From positions 1 through 52,890 of the forward strand of contig JAHELS010000017.1 in assembly GCA_024644085.1 (NCBI GenBank): 52,890 nt of DNA, written 5' to 3'. The position numbers were made by a program, and so were the translations under genes. The notes under the pieces are model-generated. The model saw only the letters and a list, made by a program, of their open reading frames with translations, did not search any database and had not been told where the DNA came from. This DNA comes from Rhodopirellula sp. Lineage in GTDB: Bacteria; Planctomycetota; Planctomycetia; Pirellulales; Pirellulaceae. This document shows, piece after piece, positions 1 to 9,949 of this stretch (positions are counted from its first letter, which is position 1; every line of letters starts with the position of its first letter).

Positions 1-2
1 GT

Positions 3-275
3 AGTGGAAAGTGGTTGGTTCATGTCGCGCGACCGGGGCTCTATGCCGCAAAGATCAATTGGAATCGACCGCTTGGCGACGCGTCGATAACCCTGCATGT
101 CGGTGAACGTTCCAAAACGTTACAGATAAAACCCGATCAACCGCGAAAGGGGATCGATGTCTCAATGTTGTTGGAACTCGACGCCGGCGATGCGGATGTT
201 CAGGTCAAGGCGATTTCCGAAGGGCGGCAACACGACCCCTACCATGTTATTCTGACAAGAGTCGACGAACAGTGA
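3..275 (+). CDS. C-terminal fragment of an unidentified protein (possibly sulfatase-like)
   Basis: The reading frame is open from the left edge of the window to a TGA at 273-275, so only the last 90 or so residues are visible and the true start lies outside. The fragment begins SGKWLVHVARPGLY and has alternating hydrophobic and polar residues like a small beta-sandwich. The pattern W-x-V-x-V-x-x-x-G-x-Y resembles the C-terminal tail domain of planctomycete arylsulfatases, but no catalytic motif is in view. The assignment is therefore only a suggestion. An internal TTG at 15 is not needed as a start. A hairpin and T-run follow the stop. Confidence 0.5.
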   Translation, partial: SGKWLVHVARPGLYAAKINWNRPLGDASITLHVGERSKTLQIKPDQPRKGIDVSMLLELDAGDADVQVKAISEGRQHDPYHVILTRVDEQ

Positions 276-284
276 ACGCGCCCT

Positions 285-327
285 GCACGATCATTTTGCG
301 CGATCGATCGTGCGACTGATTGTTTTT
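285..327 (+). terminator. Candidate Rho-independent terminator
   Basis: A perfect 8-bp inverted repeat (GCACGATC at 285-292, GATCGTGC at 306-313) is followed after a few bases by TTGTTTTTA at about 321-329. It sits 10 bases after the stop of the partial gene and before the epimerase gene, where transcription of the first gene would be expected to end. The T-run is slightly displaced from the stem, which lowers confidence. Confidence 0.4.
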
Positions 328-430
328 ACCAGTCAGGTAATCCAAACTGTATCGCCACTTCTCAACGGCATTTGTTGCATTTCCGACCACTTGATAGATC
401 TGGTGACCCAAAAAGCTCGAAGAATCCATC

Positions 431-1531
431 ATGAAAAAACTGATTGCCGCTCTCGTCCTCACTGCTACGCTTGCTACGTCATCGCCGGCGCAAGTCGTGA
501 CCGATTTCGACAGCATCCAACTTTATACATTCACCAATAGCTCCGGTGCGCAGGTCAAGATTACCAACTACGGCGCCATCGTCACGTCGATCATCGTTCC
601 CGACCGAAACGGGAAGTTGGGAGACATCGCACTCGGATATCATCACGTCGAGAACTACATCAATGCCGTGGACAAACCCTATTTCGGCGCGATCGTGGGT
701 CGGTATGGTAATCGGATCGCCAAGGGTACGTTCAGCATCGCGGACGAAACGTACTCCTTGGCCGTCAACAACGGCGAGAACCATCTGCATGGCGGCGTCA
801 TCGGATTTGACAAAGTCGTTTGGGACGCAAAACTCGTTCGCGGCGACGGTTGGTCGGGACTCGAGCTCAGCTACCTGGCCAAGGACACCGAAGAAGGCTA
901 TCCAGGCAACCTCGATGTCACGGTTACTTACAAGTGGACCAACCAGAATGAATTGATTGTTGATTACCACGCCACCACCGACAAAGCGACGCCGATCAAC
1001 TTGACCCAGCACACCTATTTCAATCTGAAAGGCGAAGGCGAAGGTACAATCCTTGATCACGAATTGATGATCAATGCAAAGAGATTCACACCGGTCGACG
1101 ATACCCTGATCCCGACCGGCGAGATGCCTGAAGTCGCAGGTACGCCCTTTGACTTCACTTCACCCAAACCGATTGGCCGCGATATCGACGAGGATCACGA
1201 GCAATTGGAATTCGGGGGCGGGTATGACCACAACTTTGTGCTCGACAAGCCGCAGGGTGAAATGGGGTTGGCCGCGCGTGTCCACGAACCAACCACCGGG
1301 CGCGTCATGGAGATCACCACAACCGAACCGGGCATCCAGTTCTACTGCGGAAACTTCCTCGATGGGCGGTTGAAAGGGAAATCGGGGAAACCGTACCTGC
1401 ATCGCGGCGGTTTTTGCCTCGAGACTCAGCATTATCCCGACAGCCCCAATCAGCCAAATTTTCCGTCCGCGATTCTAAAACCCGGCGAAGAGTACAAGAC
1501 GACAACCGTTTTCAAGTTCTCGTCCGAGTAA
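431..1531 (+). CDS. galM: Aldose 1-epimerase (galactose mutarotase), secreted
   Basis: Interconverts alpha and beta anomers of hexoses such as galactose or glucose. The 366-residue protein starts with a signal peptide (MKKLIAALVL...SSPAQ, cleaved near residue 21), so it probably acts outside the cytoplasm. Family landmarks are visible: NGENHLHGG (113-122, catalytic His118), TQHTYFNL (192-199, catalytic His194), GGYDHNFVL, and GFCLETQHYPDSPN carrying the catalytic Glu. The length is normal for the family plus a signal peptide. The ATG at 431 directly precedes the signal peptide. Export of a mutarotase fits extracellular polysaccharide use, and the neighbouring genes are also exported proteins, but no operon partner is evident. 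Confidence 0.92.
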   Translation: MKKLIAALVLTATLATSSPAQVVTDFDSIQLYTFTNSSGAQVKITNYGAIVTSIIVPDRNGKLGDIALGYHHVENYINAVDKPYFGAIVGRYGNRIAKGTFSIADETYSLAVNNGENHLHGGVIGFDKVVWDAKLVRGDGWSGLELSYLAKDTEEGYPGNLDVTVTYKWTNQNELIVDYHATTDKATPINLTQHTYFNLKGEGEGTILDHELMINAKRFTPVDDTLIPTGEMPEVAGTPFDFTSPKPIGRDIDEDHEQLEFGGGYDHNFVLDKPQGEMGLAARVHEPTTGRVMEITTTEPGIQFYCGNFLDGRLKGKSGKPYLHRGGFCLETQHYPDSPNQPNFPSAILKPGEEYKTTTVFKFSSE

Positions 1532-1594
1532 CCACGCTGAGTGACCATGCAGACCGGCACAGAATCCGTTCGCCCGGTCACGGTCGACGCGTTT

Positions 1595-3028
1595 TCAAGC
1601 AAGAACGTCGTGAATCACGTTACCATGCACATCGGTTAGCCGTCGCTCGATCCCGTCGTGATAAAACGTCAATTGCTTGTGATCGAGTCCGAGCAGGTGC
1701 AGAATCGTGGCGTGAAAATCGTGCACCGTGGTCACGTTCTCGGCGGCCTTGAATCCGAACTCGTCGGTCGCGCCGTAGCTGAATCCCTTCTTCAATCCCG
1801 GCCCGGCCATCCAACAGGTAAAGCCGTGAGGATTGTGGTCACGGCCAAAGGTCCCGGCCTGGAACATCGGCATCCGCCCGAACTCGGTCGCGAAAACCAG
1901 CAATGTCGAATCGAGTAGGCCGCGTTGCTTCAGATCGACCAACAACCCAGCGACCGGTTGGTCCAGAATCTCACCGTGTACGTCGTACTGCGGCTTCAGA
2001 TTGCTGTGCCCATCCCAGTTGATTCGGCCGCCGGATGCATAGGCGCCGTTGAATACTTGAACAAAACGAACTCCGTTTTCGACCAACCGGCGGGCGAGTA
2101 TGCAATTGTTTGCGAAAGCCGCTTTGGTCTTATCGTCACTGTCCGCACCGTACAGCCGTCGGATGTGATTCGGCTCGCTTGTAACATCGACCACTTGTGG
2201 AACATGCAACTGCATGGTTGCGGCCAATTCATAGCTCGCGATGCGCGCCGCTAATTCTTCATCACCGTGGAATCGGCGAGAGTTGGCATGTTCGAGGAAT
2301 CTGAGTGCTTCACGAGCGGCTTTATCGGAATCGGCGGAGACCTGAGCGGGCCGCTGGAGGTACCGAATCGGCTTGGTCGTGCTCATGGGTGTTCCTTGGA
2401 ATGCCGCCGGCAAAAAACCACCGGCCCAGTTGTTCGGGCCTGATTGCGGCATCCCTCGTGGATCTTCGATGGCGACGAAGGAGGGCAAATTCTGGTTTTC
2501 GGTGCCCAAAGCAAAATTGATCCATGCTCCCATGCTGGGGAATCCATCGAACGTGAATCCCGTGTTCATCACGTTCTCGGCCGGACCATGGGTATTGGAT
2601 TTGTTGGTAAGCGAGTGAAAGAAACAGATTTCGTCCGCTTGGTCCCCGATTGCAGGCAACAGGTCAGAGATCATCTTTCCCGATTCACCGCGGGGGCGGA
2701 ACTTCCATAATGGTTGGGTCAAGTTGCCATTGGGGCCCTGGAACGAAACCAGTTTCTCGTTACCCGGCAATGGCTGTCCATGAAACCGCACCAATTCCGG
2801 CTTGTAATCGAACGTGTCGACGTGACTCAATGCGCCGCTGCAGAAAACAACGATGACGTTCTTCGCCCTGGCCGGAAAATGAGGCGGCCGCGGCAAGTAC
2901 GGGTTCGCCGGATTGATCTCGGGTGTTTTTCCACTCGATTCTTCGGCCAGCAACGTCGCGATCGCGATCGATGCCAAACCACTCGATGCATGTGAGAAAA
3001 ACCGGCGACGTGGGTAGTTGTGAATCAT
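1595..3028 (-). CDS. DUF1501 family protein (Tat-exported)
   Basis: A 477-residue member of the planctomycete DUF1501 family, which is related to the alkaline phosphatase/sulfatase fold; its reaction is not known. The ATG at 3028 is preferred to an upstream in-frame start at 3100 because it gives [17 protein letters not shown], a twin-arginine-type signal, and lies 26 bases after the stop of the PSD1 gene. Landmarks include [32 protein letters not shown], and [24 protein letters not shown]1501 genes are habitually paired with DUF1549/DUF1553 cytochrome genes, as here, which suggests a joint periplasmic role. The 3' end converges on galM. Confidence 0.9.
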   Translation of the reverse strand: MIHNYPRRRFFSHASSGLASIAIATLLAEESSGKTPEINPANPYLPRPPHFPARAKNVIVVFCSGALSHVDTFDYKPELVRFHGQPLPGNEKLVSFQGPNGNLTQPLWKFRPRGESGKMISDLLPAIGDQADEICFFHSLTNKSNTHGPAENVMNTGFTFDGFPSMGAWINFALGTENQNLPSFVAIEDPRGMPQSGPNNWAGGFLPAAFQGTPMSTTKPIRYLQRPAQVSADSDKAAREALRFLEHANSRRFHGDEELAARIASYELAATMQLHVPQVVDVTSEPNHIRRLYGADSDDKTKAAFANNCILARRLVENGVRFVQVFNGAYASGGRINWDGHSNLKPQYDVHGEILDQPVAGLLVDLKQRGLLDSTLLVFATEFGRMPMFQAGTFGRDHNPHGFTCWMAGPGLKKGFSYGATDEFGFKAAENVTTVHDFHATILHLLGLDHKQLTFYHDGIERRLTDVHGNVIHDVLA

Positions 3029-3054
3029 CGATGACAACCTGGTATCACATCCTT

Positions 3055-5889
3055 TCACTGAATGTACAGAAACTCGCTCGTGTTCATCAGCACGCGGCAC
3101 AACTGTTCGAGGCCTTGGTCCTTCACGAACTCAGACAGACGCGCACGTTCATCGTCGGTAGGAAGTCGCGAAAAGACAATCTCGAACGCTCTGCTGATTT
3201 GTGCCTCCGCCATGTCACCCGCTTCGCGGTGAAGTCGATCGGCGAAAAAACCGGCTTGCCGCAGAACCATTGGACTGTTGAACAGGCTCAGCGATTGCGT
3301 CGGCGTGATCGACCGCGTCCGCTTGGGTTTCATCTGGCCCGCATCAGGGCAATCAAACGCACCGAACGTGTCGACCTCCTGCATCCGAATCTTGTGCGCA
3401 TAGATCATCCGCCGCCATCCCGTTTCGTCAAATGTTTCGATCGCCGTGTAATCCGACAAGCCGCCACGCTGATGAAACAGGTTGAATCCGGGACCACCCA
3501 TCTGCAGATTCAATTTTCCACTGACATACAAGATTGAATCCCGTATCGCCTCGGCTTCCAAGCGGCGCGGTGGGAAACGCCACAGCAACCGAGATTCAGC
3601 GTCGATCTGCAGCGCGCTGGCGCGAGGTGTGCTTGATTGCCGAAATGTGCGGGACAGCACAATATGGCGATGCAATTGCTTCAACGACCATCCGTCGGCG
3701 ACGAATTGTGATGCCAATGTATCGAGCAATTCCGGGTGGGACGGCTTCCGCCCCATCTTTCCGAAATCGGATGGGCTGTCGACCAATCCCGCACCAAAGT
3801 GATGTTGCCAAATGCGATTGACGATCACACGTGCGGTGAGCGGATGAGCGGGGTTGGTCAAATGCTCAGCCAGCGCTCTCCTGCGTTGCGGCTCGGGTGC
3901 ATCGACATCGAGCCCGAGATCGCCGAGCCCGAGACCCCCGAGCACTCTGGGGATGGCCGGTGGCACGATCTCGCGCCGCTGCATCGGATCACCTCGATAC
4001 AACAGCCAGGTCGGTTCGGGTGAATCGGAGAAACGAGCGGCGAAAACTTGCGGACCGGCGCTCAAGCGATCGAGCTCGGCCCGTGCTGAGCGTACGTCGG
4101 CAATCTTTGTAACGATCTCCGCGACCGCATCGGCGGAAACTCCATGAAGCTCAACTTTGTCGGCGCTTCGCGTGTCGCTTTGCCTCGGCAAACGGTCGGA
4201 CGCATTGGCGACAGATTGCCATTGCCCCGCTTCGTCCAGCACTTTGATTTCGTAAACGGCGGGAGTGTTCCCACCACGCTCCCAAACGACGCGGTCAATC
4301 TCTCCGGGCCTGGGAAAATCGATTTGCACCCACGCCGCGCCCGCTGCGGCGGAAACCCAGGGAAACGCTTGTCGACGATCGACCGAACCGTCAATCAGAT
4401 TGTCGAAGTGCCGCGTCTGGTTGGCCAGCGCGAAGCTCGACGCCGAGGGAGTCGCACCAAGCGCCGCGAGAGCGACATTGCGAGGCTGCGTGCCCTCGGA
4501 TTCCCGTGAAAAGACCTGCAATTCATACAAAGATGCGGGCCCGCCATTATCGGTCGCCAAGATCTCCATCCGAACCGCGCGGGCCGTAATCGGCGAAAAG
4601 GTTTCGGTATGAACGTCACCGAGTGGCGGTCGCAGCCCCTGCTTCTGGCGCATCGTTTCTAGCTGGGCACGGAGTCTCTCAAGCCGACTGCGAACCTCAG
4701 GCACACGGGCTGTCCACCGATCGTTCAGTTCGCCCCTCAGCCGCCGCTCGCCGTAGGTCAAACCGGCAAAGATCGCCTGCATCGAGTAGTAGTCGCGCTG
4801 GAGAATGGGATCGAATTTGTGATTGTGGCATCGAGCGCATGTGACTGTTAATCCAAAGAATCCCTGGCTGACCGTTCGAATGACCTCGTCGAGTTCATCC
4901 TGGCGCGCCTGTCGCATCGCTTCCTCATCCCGACCGATTTGGCCCGGGAGGTTCGCGGGGCCGGAAACCAGAAAGCCGAGCGCGGCATCCTGGCCAACCA
5001 TGTCGCCGGCAACTTGTTCGTAGATGAATCGGTCGTAAGGTTTGTCCTCGTTCAGCGACTGTATCAACCAATCGCGGTAAGGCCACGCGTTGGCCCGGGC
5101 GAGGTTGGTTTCAAAACCGACGGTTTCGGCCCATCGAATCACGTCGAGCCAATGCTGTGCCCACCGTTCGCCGTACCGGGGCGATTGGAGCAATCGATCG
5201 ACTGCGCGGGTGTAGGCAACGTCAACACCGTCGGGATCGTCGAGGAACCGCTGTGCATCTTCGGGCGTTGGCGGCAACCCGGTCAGCACCAATGTGACAC
5301 GCCGGAGAAGAGTGGCCGGGTCGGCCGGCGGCGAAAACGAAAGCCCGTGCTGCTGGAGCTTTTCGGTGATCATGGTGTCGACGCGATCCGAAAAGCCCGG
5401 CCCACCGCTCGGCCCGTCCACCCCGCTCGGCCCGTCCATCCCGATCGGCTGCAACGACCAATGGTCGCTCGTCACCGCATCGGCGGAGTCGCTCATTTGT
5501 CCTGGCCAAGCCGCGCCCTGCTGGATCCATTGCCGCAGAATTTCGATTTGATCCGCCATCAACAACTCGCCCTCGGGCGGCATGCGCAGATCGGGATCAT
5601 CCCCCGAAACCACCAAGAGCAGAAAGCTCTCGTCCGAATCACCTGCGACGATCGACGGTTTCCCGAAATCGCCGCCGCGCAACAGCGAGGCACGTTGGTC
5701 GACTCGCAAGCCGGATTGTTGCTGATCGGGTCCGTGGCACTTCAGGCAGCGACTTAAGAAGATCGGCTCGACATCGGTCGCAAAATCAATCGGCGTTTCA
5801 GCCGCGAGTCCGCTGGACGTCAAAGCGATGAGGACGGCCAGCAAGCCGGAGGCGAGAGATGCCCCAGAAGAACTCGGGACGCGCATCAT
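3055..5889 (-). CDS. PSCyt1/DUF1549/DUF1553 (PSD1) cytochrome-c protein with discoidin-like insert
   Basis: Large exported planctomycete protein of about 944 residues. A signal peptide is followed by a cytochrome-c-like PSCyt1 domain with CLKCH (about residues 48-52). Then come DUF1549 (PSCyt2) with a second CARCH motif near residue 350, an F5/8C (discoidin)-like segment containing [12 protein letters not shown], and DUF1553 (PSD1) ending in [15 protein letters not shown]. The start could be 5904, 5889 or 5886. ATG 5889 overlaps the upstream stop by four bases, which suggests translational coupling; 5904 has a GGAAGA just upstream. A run of 18-bp repeats near 5410-5450 encodes GPSG-type linker. 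It forms a unit with the DUF1501 gene downstream. The substrate is unknown. Confidence 0.9.
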   Translation of the reverse strand: MMRVPSSSGASLASGLLAVLIALTSSGLAAETPIDFATDVEPIFLSRCLKCHGPDQQQSGLRVDQRASLLRGGDFGKPSIVAGDSDESFLLLVVSGDDPDLRMPPEGELLMADQIEILRQWIQQGAAWPGQMSDSADAVTSDHWSLQPIGMDGPSGVDGPSGGPGFSDRVDTMITEKLQQHGLSFSPPADPATLLRRVTLVLTGLPPTPEDAQRFLDDPDGVDVAYTRAVDRLLQSPRYGERWAQHWLDVIRWAETVGFETNLARANAWPYRDWLIQSLNEDKPYDRFIYEQVAGDMVGQDAALGFLVSGPANLPGQIGRDEEAMRQARQDELDEVIRTVSQGFFGLTVTCARCHNHKFDPILQRDYYSMQAIFAGLTYGERRLRGELNDRWTARVPEVRSRLERLRAQLETMRQKQGLRPPLGDVHTETFSPITARAVRMEILATDNGGPASLYELQVFSRESEGTQPRNVALAALGATPSASSFALANQTRHFDNLIDGSVDRRQAFPWVSAAAGAAWVQIDFPRPGEIDRVVWERGGNTPAVYEIKVLDEAGQWQSVANASDRLPRQSDTRSADKVELHGVSADAVAEIVTKIADVRSARAELDRLSAGPQVFAARFSDSPEPTWLLYRGDPMQRREIVPPAIPRVLGGLGLGDLGLDVDAPEPQRRRALAEHLTNPAHPLTARVIVNRIWQHHFGAGLVDSPSDFGKMGRKPSHPELLDTLASQFVADGWSLKQLHRHIVLSRTFRQSSTPRASALQIDAESRLLWRFPPRRLEAEAIRDSILYVSGKLNLQMGGPGFNLFHQRGGLSDYTAIETFDETGWRRMIYAHKIRMQEVDTFGAFDCPDAGQMKPKRTRSITPTQSLSLFNSPMVLRQAGFFADRLHREAGDMAEAQISRAFEIVFSRLPTDDERARLSEFVKDQGLEQLCRVLMNTSEFLYIQ

Positions 5890-6518
5890 TTCGCTTGCAA
5901 ACATTCTTCCAGGAATTTCTTTTGTTCCTTCCACTTGTCTTGCTCTACGGCGGCGGCAGCGAAGTCACGCACCAGATCATGATTTTTGCAGTTGGAGCGG
6001 AATGACCAATTTGCCACGCGGCGAATCGTTGCAGCCGCAGGATTCCCGCGCGCAACGTTGGCGTCGCCGGTCTGCGCGAGTAGAAACTCAAGGTATCGCG
6101 TTTCGCCGGTGGTGAAGAACGAGACCCACCAGACGTCCAGCTTGCTCGGAGTTACGTCATCGTTATCGTTCACAAAGACCGCTCGCTCGTTCTCCTCATT
6201 CTTCGCAACGATATCACGTGCCAATTCGATCACGGGTCCGTCGCCGGAAATCTCGTAGTCGAACTTCTGGTGCGCTCGCGCGAGGAATGTCGCTGCCAAA
6301 ACATCAAAACGGTTACGCTTCCCCATCTGGATGATCAATTCCTGATGTTTGGCCAGCGTGGAGTTGATCTTCGTGAAATGTTCCGCCGAGGCATTGGCGT
6401 AAAACTGCATCATCGCCCGCGAGGTTTCTTTTATCTCATTCTGAGCGGGATCCTCAGCGAAACTTGGCGGGACGAGCAGAGCGGCAAAAAAAAGTAATGG
6501 GCAAACGGAACGAATCAT
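5886..6518 (-). CDS. Secreted hypothetical protein
   Basis: About 210 residues beginning with a clear signal peptide (MIRSVCPLLFFAALLVPPSFA, cleavage before EDPAQ) when the ATG at 6518 is used. In-frame starts at 6533 and 6560 would only lengthen the N-terminus. The mature part is alpha-helical and acidic/basic mixed, with no recognised motif. It is the first gene of a minus-strand unit with the PSCyt/PSD1 protein (4-base overlap) and the DUF1501 protein, so it may be an accessory of that system. The family was not recognised. Confidence 0.75.
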   Translation of the reverse strand: MIRSVCPLLFFAALLVPPSFAEDPAQNEIKETSRAMMQFYANASAEHFTKINSTLAKHQELIIQMGKRNRFDVLAATFLARAHQKFDYEISGDGPVIELARDIVAKNEENERAVFVNDNDDVTPSKLDVWWVSFFTTGETRYLEFLLAQTGDANVARGNPAAATIRRVANWSFRSNCKNHDLVRDFAAAAVEQDKWKEQKKFLEECLQAK

Positions 6519-6645
6519 TGAGTGGAATCCCATCGAAAGAGTGATCAATGACATAATCATAGATCAATCGAGCGCCCAATGGTGACCTTGATTCGACAGA
6601 TAGGTCGAGCGGTCACTGCTCTCACAGATCAGCTGGGAATTTGAA

Positions 6646-6945
6646 ATGAGCTACGCTGCTTTCGCCATTGCCGCCATTTGTCTGGCGACGGTCGTCGGGA
6701 CCATTGTGGCAGCATTTTTCTTGCGTTCGTACGTCGTACAGATCGTTGTCGCGGTCCTGCTGTTGCCGCTGATCCTATTCTGCCTTTTTGGTTTCGCTGC
6801 AACGTTCGAGCCGATGCCGCCGAGGACGCAATGGGTGTTTCGCATCGGTTACGCCGCAGTCGGGTTCGGCTTGACCGTGACCGTTGTTGCGTTGCTGATC
6901 AAACGGCCGGTGAAAAGCAGCAATCACACGAGCGAGCAGCCCTGA
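6646..6945 (+). CDS. Small integral membrane protein, three predicted helices
   Basis: 99 residues with three hydrophobic stretches (about 5-26, 29-51 and 63-85) and a short basic, polar C-terminal tail (KRPVKSSNHTSEQP). No family recognised. The ATG follows a weak purine-rich stretch (gggaatttgaa). It stands alone between a divergent minus-strand unit and a structured intergenic element. The strong hydrophobic periodicity supports a real membrane protein. Confidence 0.6.
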   Translation: MSYAAFAIAAICLATVVGTIVAAFFLRSYVVQIVVAVLLLPLILFCLFGFAATFEPMPPRTQWVFRIGYAAVGFGLTVTVVALLIKRPVKSSNHTSEQP

Positions 6946-6951
6946 ATCCCC

Positions 6952-6985
6952 ACGAGCGAGACATGGATGACGAGCGAGACATGGA
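6952..6985. repeat. Two direct copies of a 16-bp sequence
   Basis: ACGAGCGAGACATGGA occurs at 6952-6967 and again at 6970-6985, an 18-bp period, immediately after the membrane-protein stop and just before a long inverted repeat. No gene covers it. Confidence 0.8.
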
Positions 6986-6986
6986 A

Positions 6987-7056
6987 CAGGCGGGTGCGGC
7001 TGGCATGTGCCCTACTTCCGAAGTAAGTGTGCCCTGTCACATCGCGCACCCGCCTG
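6987..7056. repeat. Long inverted repeat (12-bp perfect stem with inner hairpin)
   Basis: CAGGCGGGTGCG (6987-6998) is perfectly complementary to CGCACCCGCCTG (7045-7056). The enclosed DNA carries an inner palindrome TACTTCCGAAGTA and two copies of TGTGCCCT. It lies in a 347-base gap (6946-7292) that otherwise holds only a small inverted repeat (CGCGTT at 7160-7165 with AACGCG at 7173-7178) and a possible -10 TACAAT at 7238-7243 upstream of the oxidoreductase gene. The structure resembles a small non-autonomous repeat or a processed hairpin; its nature is not established. Confidence 0.55.
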
Positions 7057-7292
7057 GATGAGGCCGAAATCAATTCGCGCCGAAAAACCGGGCTCCACTG
7101 AGTACGCACGAACCGCGTCAAAAAACCGCTCGAGATTCCTCTGGAAAATATAAAAAACTCGCGTTGCGCCGTAACGCGCGTGGCAGGTACGTACCGGTGG
7201 GTATCGGCCAGCAGCCGCAATCGCAGCCGCAGCGGGCTACAATCAGCCTCGCCGTATCAATGAGATTTGGATCCATTCCGACTGACGAGGAG

Positions 7293-8756
7293 ATGTCCCG
7301 CGTGACCGACTTCGACAATCACCGACGCATTTCACGACGTGAATTCAGCAAGACCGCAGGTGCCGTCACTGGGGCTTTGGCAGGATTCCATTTCTTTCCC
7401 GCACTTGCGGAAAAGAAACTCGAAAAACCAACGCTGGCTGGAATCGGTGCCGGAGGAAAAGGAACTTCCGACATCAGCGGTGCAAAGCGTGCCGGCTTTG
7501 AGATCGTCGCGTTGGTCGACGTGATTGATGCGACCAAACTCTCGAAGCTCGAAGGCCGGCTCAAGAAAATGGGCCAGACGCGACAGGAGAACCCTGATGC
7601 CCGTTTCTTCTCGGACTATCGCGACATGCTTGCCGAGATGGGTGACAAGGTCGACGCGGTCACCGTTTCAACTCCCGATCACCACCACTTTCACGCGTCG
7701 TCCATGGCGATGCAGGCTGGGAAACATGTCTACTGTCAAAAGCCGCTGACGCATGGCATTTGGGAAGCCCGCATGCTTGATCAGATCGCCAGCCAAACCG
7801 GCGTCAAGACTCAAATGGGCAACCAGGCGCACGCGAACGACCACATGCGACGCTGCGTGGAATTGATTCGGGCTGGCGTGATCGGCAAGGTCCAGGAGAT
7901 TCATGCGTGGACAAACCGTCCAATCTGGCCGCAGGGGTTTGCAGCGCCACCGACCGAGGAACCGGTCCCCGATGGGATCGATTGGCAACAGTGGGTCGGT
8001 CCCGCGCCTTGGGTTGACTACAGCCCGCGGATCGCACCCTTTGCATGGCGCGGATGGTGGAATTACGGGACCGGAGCGTTGGGCGATATGGCTTGCCACA
8101 TCATGGACCTCGGCTACTGGGCCATGCAGCCCGACTCGGGCCAGCGGCTCGCGCCGAAGTCCGTCATCGCCCAACAGCAAGGCGCGACCGATCTGTCACC
8201 GCCAATCAATTCCGTTATCACATGGGATTTCGGACCGAGCCAATACGCGGCCAAGGACGGCTTCAAGTTTCATTGGTACGACGGTTACATCGACGCGCAC
8301 TTCGATCGCGAATCATGGCAGCTGATCAAGAACGGCGACGAATACAATCATCCGAACGAAGATGTGCTCGAAGGAATGTCATTTTCCCAATACGGCAGCG
8401 TCGTGATTGGCGAACATGGTAAGCTCTTCTTTCACCGCGGTAAGAATAACTGGGTGCTGAAGTCGTCCAACCACGTTGACGGATTCGATTGGCCCGACCC
8501 TTCGCTTCCGAGAGCAACGGACCAGGACAATTACAGAGAATGGCTCGATGCGATCGAGGGCAAGATCGACCAGGGTCAATCCAACTTCTCGCTGGCCGGT
8601 CCGATGACTGAAGCCATCCTTCTTGGAGTGCTTGCCCAGCGCCACCCCGATACAAAGTTGGTGTGGGACGCGGACGCGATGGAGGTCAAAGGCCGACCCG
8701 ACCTGAAAAAACACATCCAGCGGGAATACCGCGACGGATGGAAGCTGATCACTTAG
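7293..8756 (+). CDS. Gfo/Idh/MocA family oxidoreductase, Tat-exported
   Basis: An NAD(P)-dependent oxidoreductase of about 487 residues, probably acting on sugars or sugar acids; substrate unknown. A twin-arginine signal (RRISRREFSKTAGA, residues 11-24) precedes the Rossmann motif GIGAGGKG (about 50-57). The region VTVSTPDHHHFHAS and the QKPL motif (equivalent of the family's EKP) follow. Large C-terminal domain includes WWNYGTGALGDMACHIMDL. The frame is open back to 7164, but the Tat signal argues for a start at ATG 7293 or, with better spacing from the GAGGAG at 7287-7292, GTG 7302. Exported members like this are numerous in Planctomycetes. Confidence 0.9.
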   Translation: MSRVTDFDNHRRISRREFSKTAGAVTGALAGFHFFPALAEKKLEKPTLAGIGAGGKGTSDISGAKRAGFEIVALVDVIDATKLSKLEGRLKKMGQTRQENPDARFFSDYRDMLAEMGDKVDAVTVSTPDHHHFHASSMAMQAGKHVYCQKPLTHGIWEARMLDQIASQTGVKTQMGNQAHANDHMRRCVELIRAGVIGKVQEIHAWTNRPIWPQGFAAPPTEEPVPDGIDWQQWVGPAPWVDYSPRIAPFAWRGWWNYGTGALGDMACHIMDLGYWAMQPDSGQRLAPKSVIAQQQGATDLSPPINSVITWDFGPSQYAAKDGFKFHWYDGYIDAHFDRESWQLIKNGDEYNHPNEDVLEGMSFSQYGSVVIGEHGKLFFHRGKNNWVLKSSNHVDGFDWPDPSLPRATDQDNYREWLDAIEGKIDQGQSNFSLAGPMTEAILLGVLAQRHPDTKLVWDADAMEVKGRPDLKKHIQREYRDGWKLIT

Positions 8757-8784
8757 GACGCTGCGCGGTCAGCCGATTGAGTCT

Positions 8785-9252
8785 CTAGGGATCGAGGCGG
8801 GATTGACGCAAGAAGTTGTTCACGCTGGGATCCTCCGGCTGGGACGTCACCGGCGAGAACAGCGAGCGAAAGAATCCAGGCTTGCTTTCCGATGGTTTTT
8901 CGGCCGATGGCATCCTCGCCGAGGCGGGCAGAAAGTTGACCGGGTTCAATTTTTGCGGATTCAACGCTTCCTTGGTTCGTGCCCAACTGTTCGATGCCGT
9001 CTTGGTGACTTCGGCAAACAAACCGTCTTTCTTTTTCTTGATCGCTGCCTTTTCGCCAGTGCTGGGCAAGAGACCGCGGATACTCGGCAGCTTCCACTGC
9101 GGCATTCGCCAGTTGGCAGGATTCAAGTTCTCAGCCATCTGACCCGACGAAGGCGGCGACTCCTCCTGGGCAAGTGCATCATTAGGAGCCACGTTTGCCA
9201 ACAGCGCGATCGTAACCGCGAAAAGGGCCATCCGATTGGCCGTCGTAATCAT
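8785..9252 (-). CDS. Small secreted hypothetical protein
   Basis: 155 residues. The ATG at 9252 is preferred over a much longer frame beginning at 9573 because it is preceded by AGGAG at good spacing and opens a signal peptide (ANRMALFAVTIALLANVA, cleavage near ALAQ). The mature protein is proline- and lysine-rich with a KKKK cluster and the motif WRMPQWKLPSIRGLLPS; no domain was recognised. It converges with the oxidoreductase gene (28 bases apart). Confidence 0.7.
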   Translation of the reverse strand: MITTANRMALFAVTIALLANVAPNDALAQEESPPSSGQMAENLNPANWRMPQWKLPSIRGLLPSTGEKAAIKKKKDGLFAEVTKTASNSWARTKEALNPQKLNPVNFLPASARMPSAEKPSESKPGFFRSLFSPVTSQPEDPSVNNFLRQSRLDP

Positions 9253-9508
9253 CGTCTTTCTCCTGAGATCCGTTGGGCCGCCGAGAGCATTTGTTCGGTC
9301 GGCCGGTCGCGTGGGCCACGCGCGGCCATTAGGCCGCCCGCAGCGATGGAGCCATGGAGTGGCTATCGCAATTTCATCGGGTTTTTGACAAGGGCACTTT
9401 CGCCAATTCCTTGGCGAATCTGGCCTGCGTGAAACACCCCTGCAAACCCGGACGGCTCCATGGCAAAAAAAACATGCTGAAAAACCGCTGAGAAACCATT
9501 CCCGCTCG
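9253..9508. other. Intergenic region between divergent genes
   Basis: Together with the promoter and leader up to 9559 this is a 307-base gene-free stretch between the divergent secreted-protein and GntR genes. Two short related segments in inverted orientation (GGAGCCATGG near 9348 and GGCTCCATGG near 9455) bracket about 100 bases. Nothing else was recognised apart from the ribosome-binding site of the minus-strand gene. Confidence 0.4.
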
Positions 9509-9537
9509 TTGACGAACGCGTCCGCACCTTGTATCAA
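9509..9537 (+). promoter_or_regulatory. Candidate sigma-70-type promoter for the GntR-ABC operon
   Basis: TTGACG (9509-9514) and TATCAA (9532-9537) are separated by 17 bases and lie just upstream of the ATG at 9560, giving a short leader. The -35 matches five of six consensus positions and the -10 four of six. GntR regulators of this class usually repress their own operon, so the operator is expected to overlap this site. Confidence 0.4.
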
Positions 9538-9559
9538 TGAACTAACACAACGGTGCAGT

Positions 9560-9949
9560 ATGCTTTTACACATCTCTTCCGACGGCGTCCCGATTTATCA
9601 GCAGATTGTCGAGCAGATCCAATTTCGGATCATGTCCGGACAACTCGGCGTTGGTGACGAATTACCACCGATCCGAGGATTGGCCGAGAGTCTCCGCGTG
9701 AACCCGAACACCGTTGCCCGGGCGTATCGCGAACTCGAGAACGACGGTCTGGTCGAAAAACGACGCACGACTGGCACGTTCGTGGCAGAGCTTCCCGAGA
9801 ATCGAAGCATTGCGCAGCGTCGGCGTCTGCTGGCTCCACAGATCGAGAAGCTGATCATCCAGTCGCGTCAACTTGGATTTTCGATCGACGATGTCATCGA
9901 CCAACTCGAAAAGCGTGACCAACAACTCTCTCGGGAGATACGATCATGA
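9560..9949 (+). CDS. GntR family regulator, YtrA-like
   Basis: 129 residues: an N-terminal winged helix-turn-helix of the GntR type (PIYQQIVEQIQFRIMSG, then LAESLRVNPNTVARAYRELE and GLVEKRRTTGTFV) and a short C-terminal helical tail instead of a ligand-binding domain. That short architecture is typical of the YtrA subfamily, which controls adjacent ABC transporter genes. An upstream in-frame start at 9509 is within the promoter, so ATG 9560 is used. The stop overlaps the ATPase start by four bases, giving a coupled regulator-ATPase-permease operon. Confidence 0.9.
   Translation: MLLHISSDGVPIYQQIVEQIQFRIMSGQLGVGDELPPIRGLAESLRVNPNTVARAYRELENDGLVEKRRTTGTFVAELPENRSIAQRRRLLAPQIEKLIIQSRQLGFSIDDVIDQLEKRDQQLSREIRS

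Noticed and set aside
1541..1581. Inverted repeat GTGACC/GGTCAC between galM and DUF1501 as a terminator
   Set aside because: Only six bases long with a 29-base loop and no T-run; within chance expectation.
4939..5757. Plus-strand open frame of 272 codons opposite the first PSCyt/PSD1 gene
   Set aside because: Antisense shadow; the opposing strand carries conserved cytochrome motifs.
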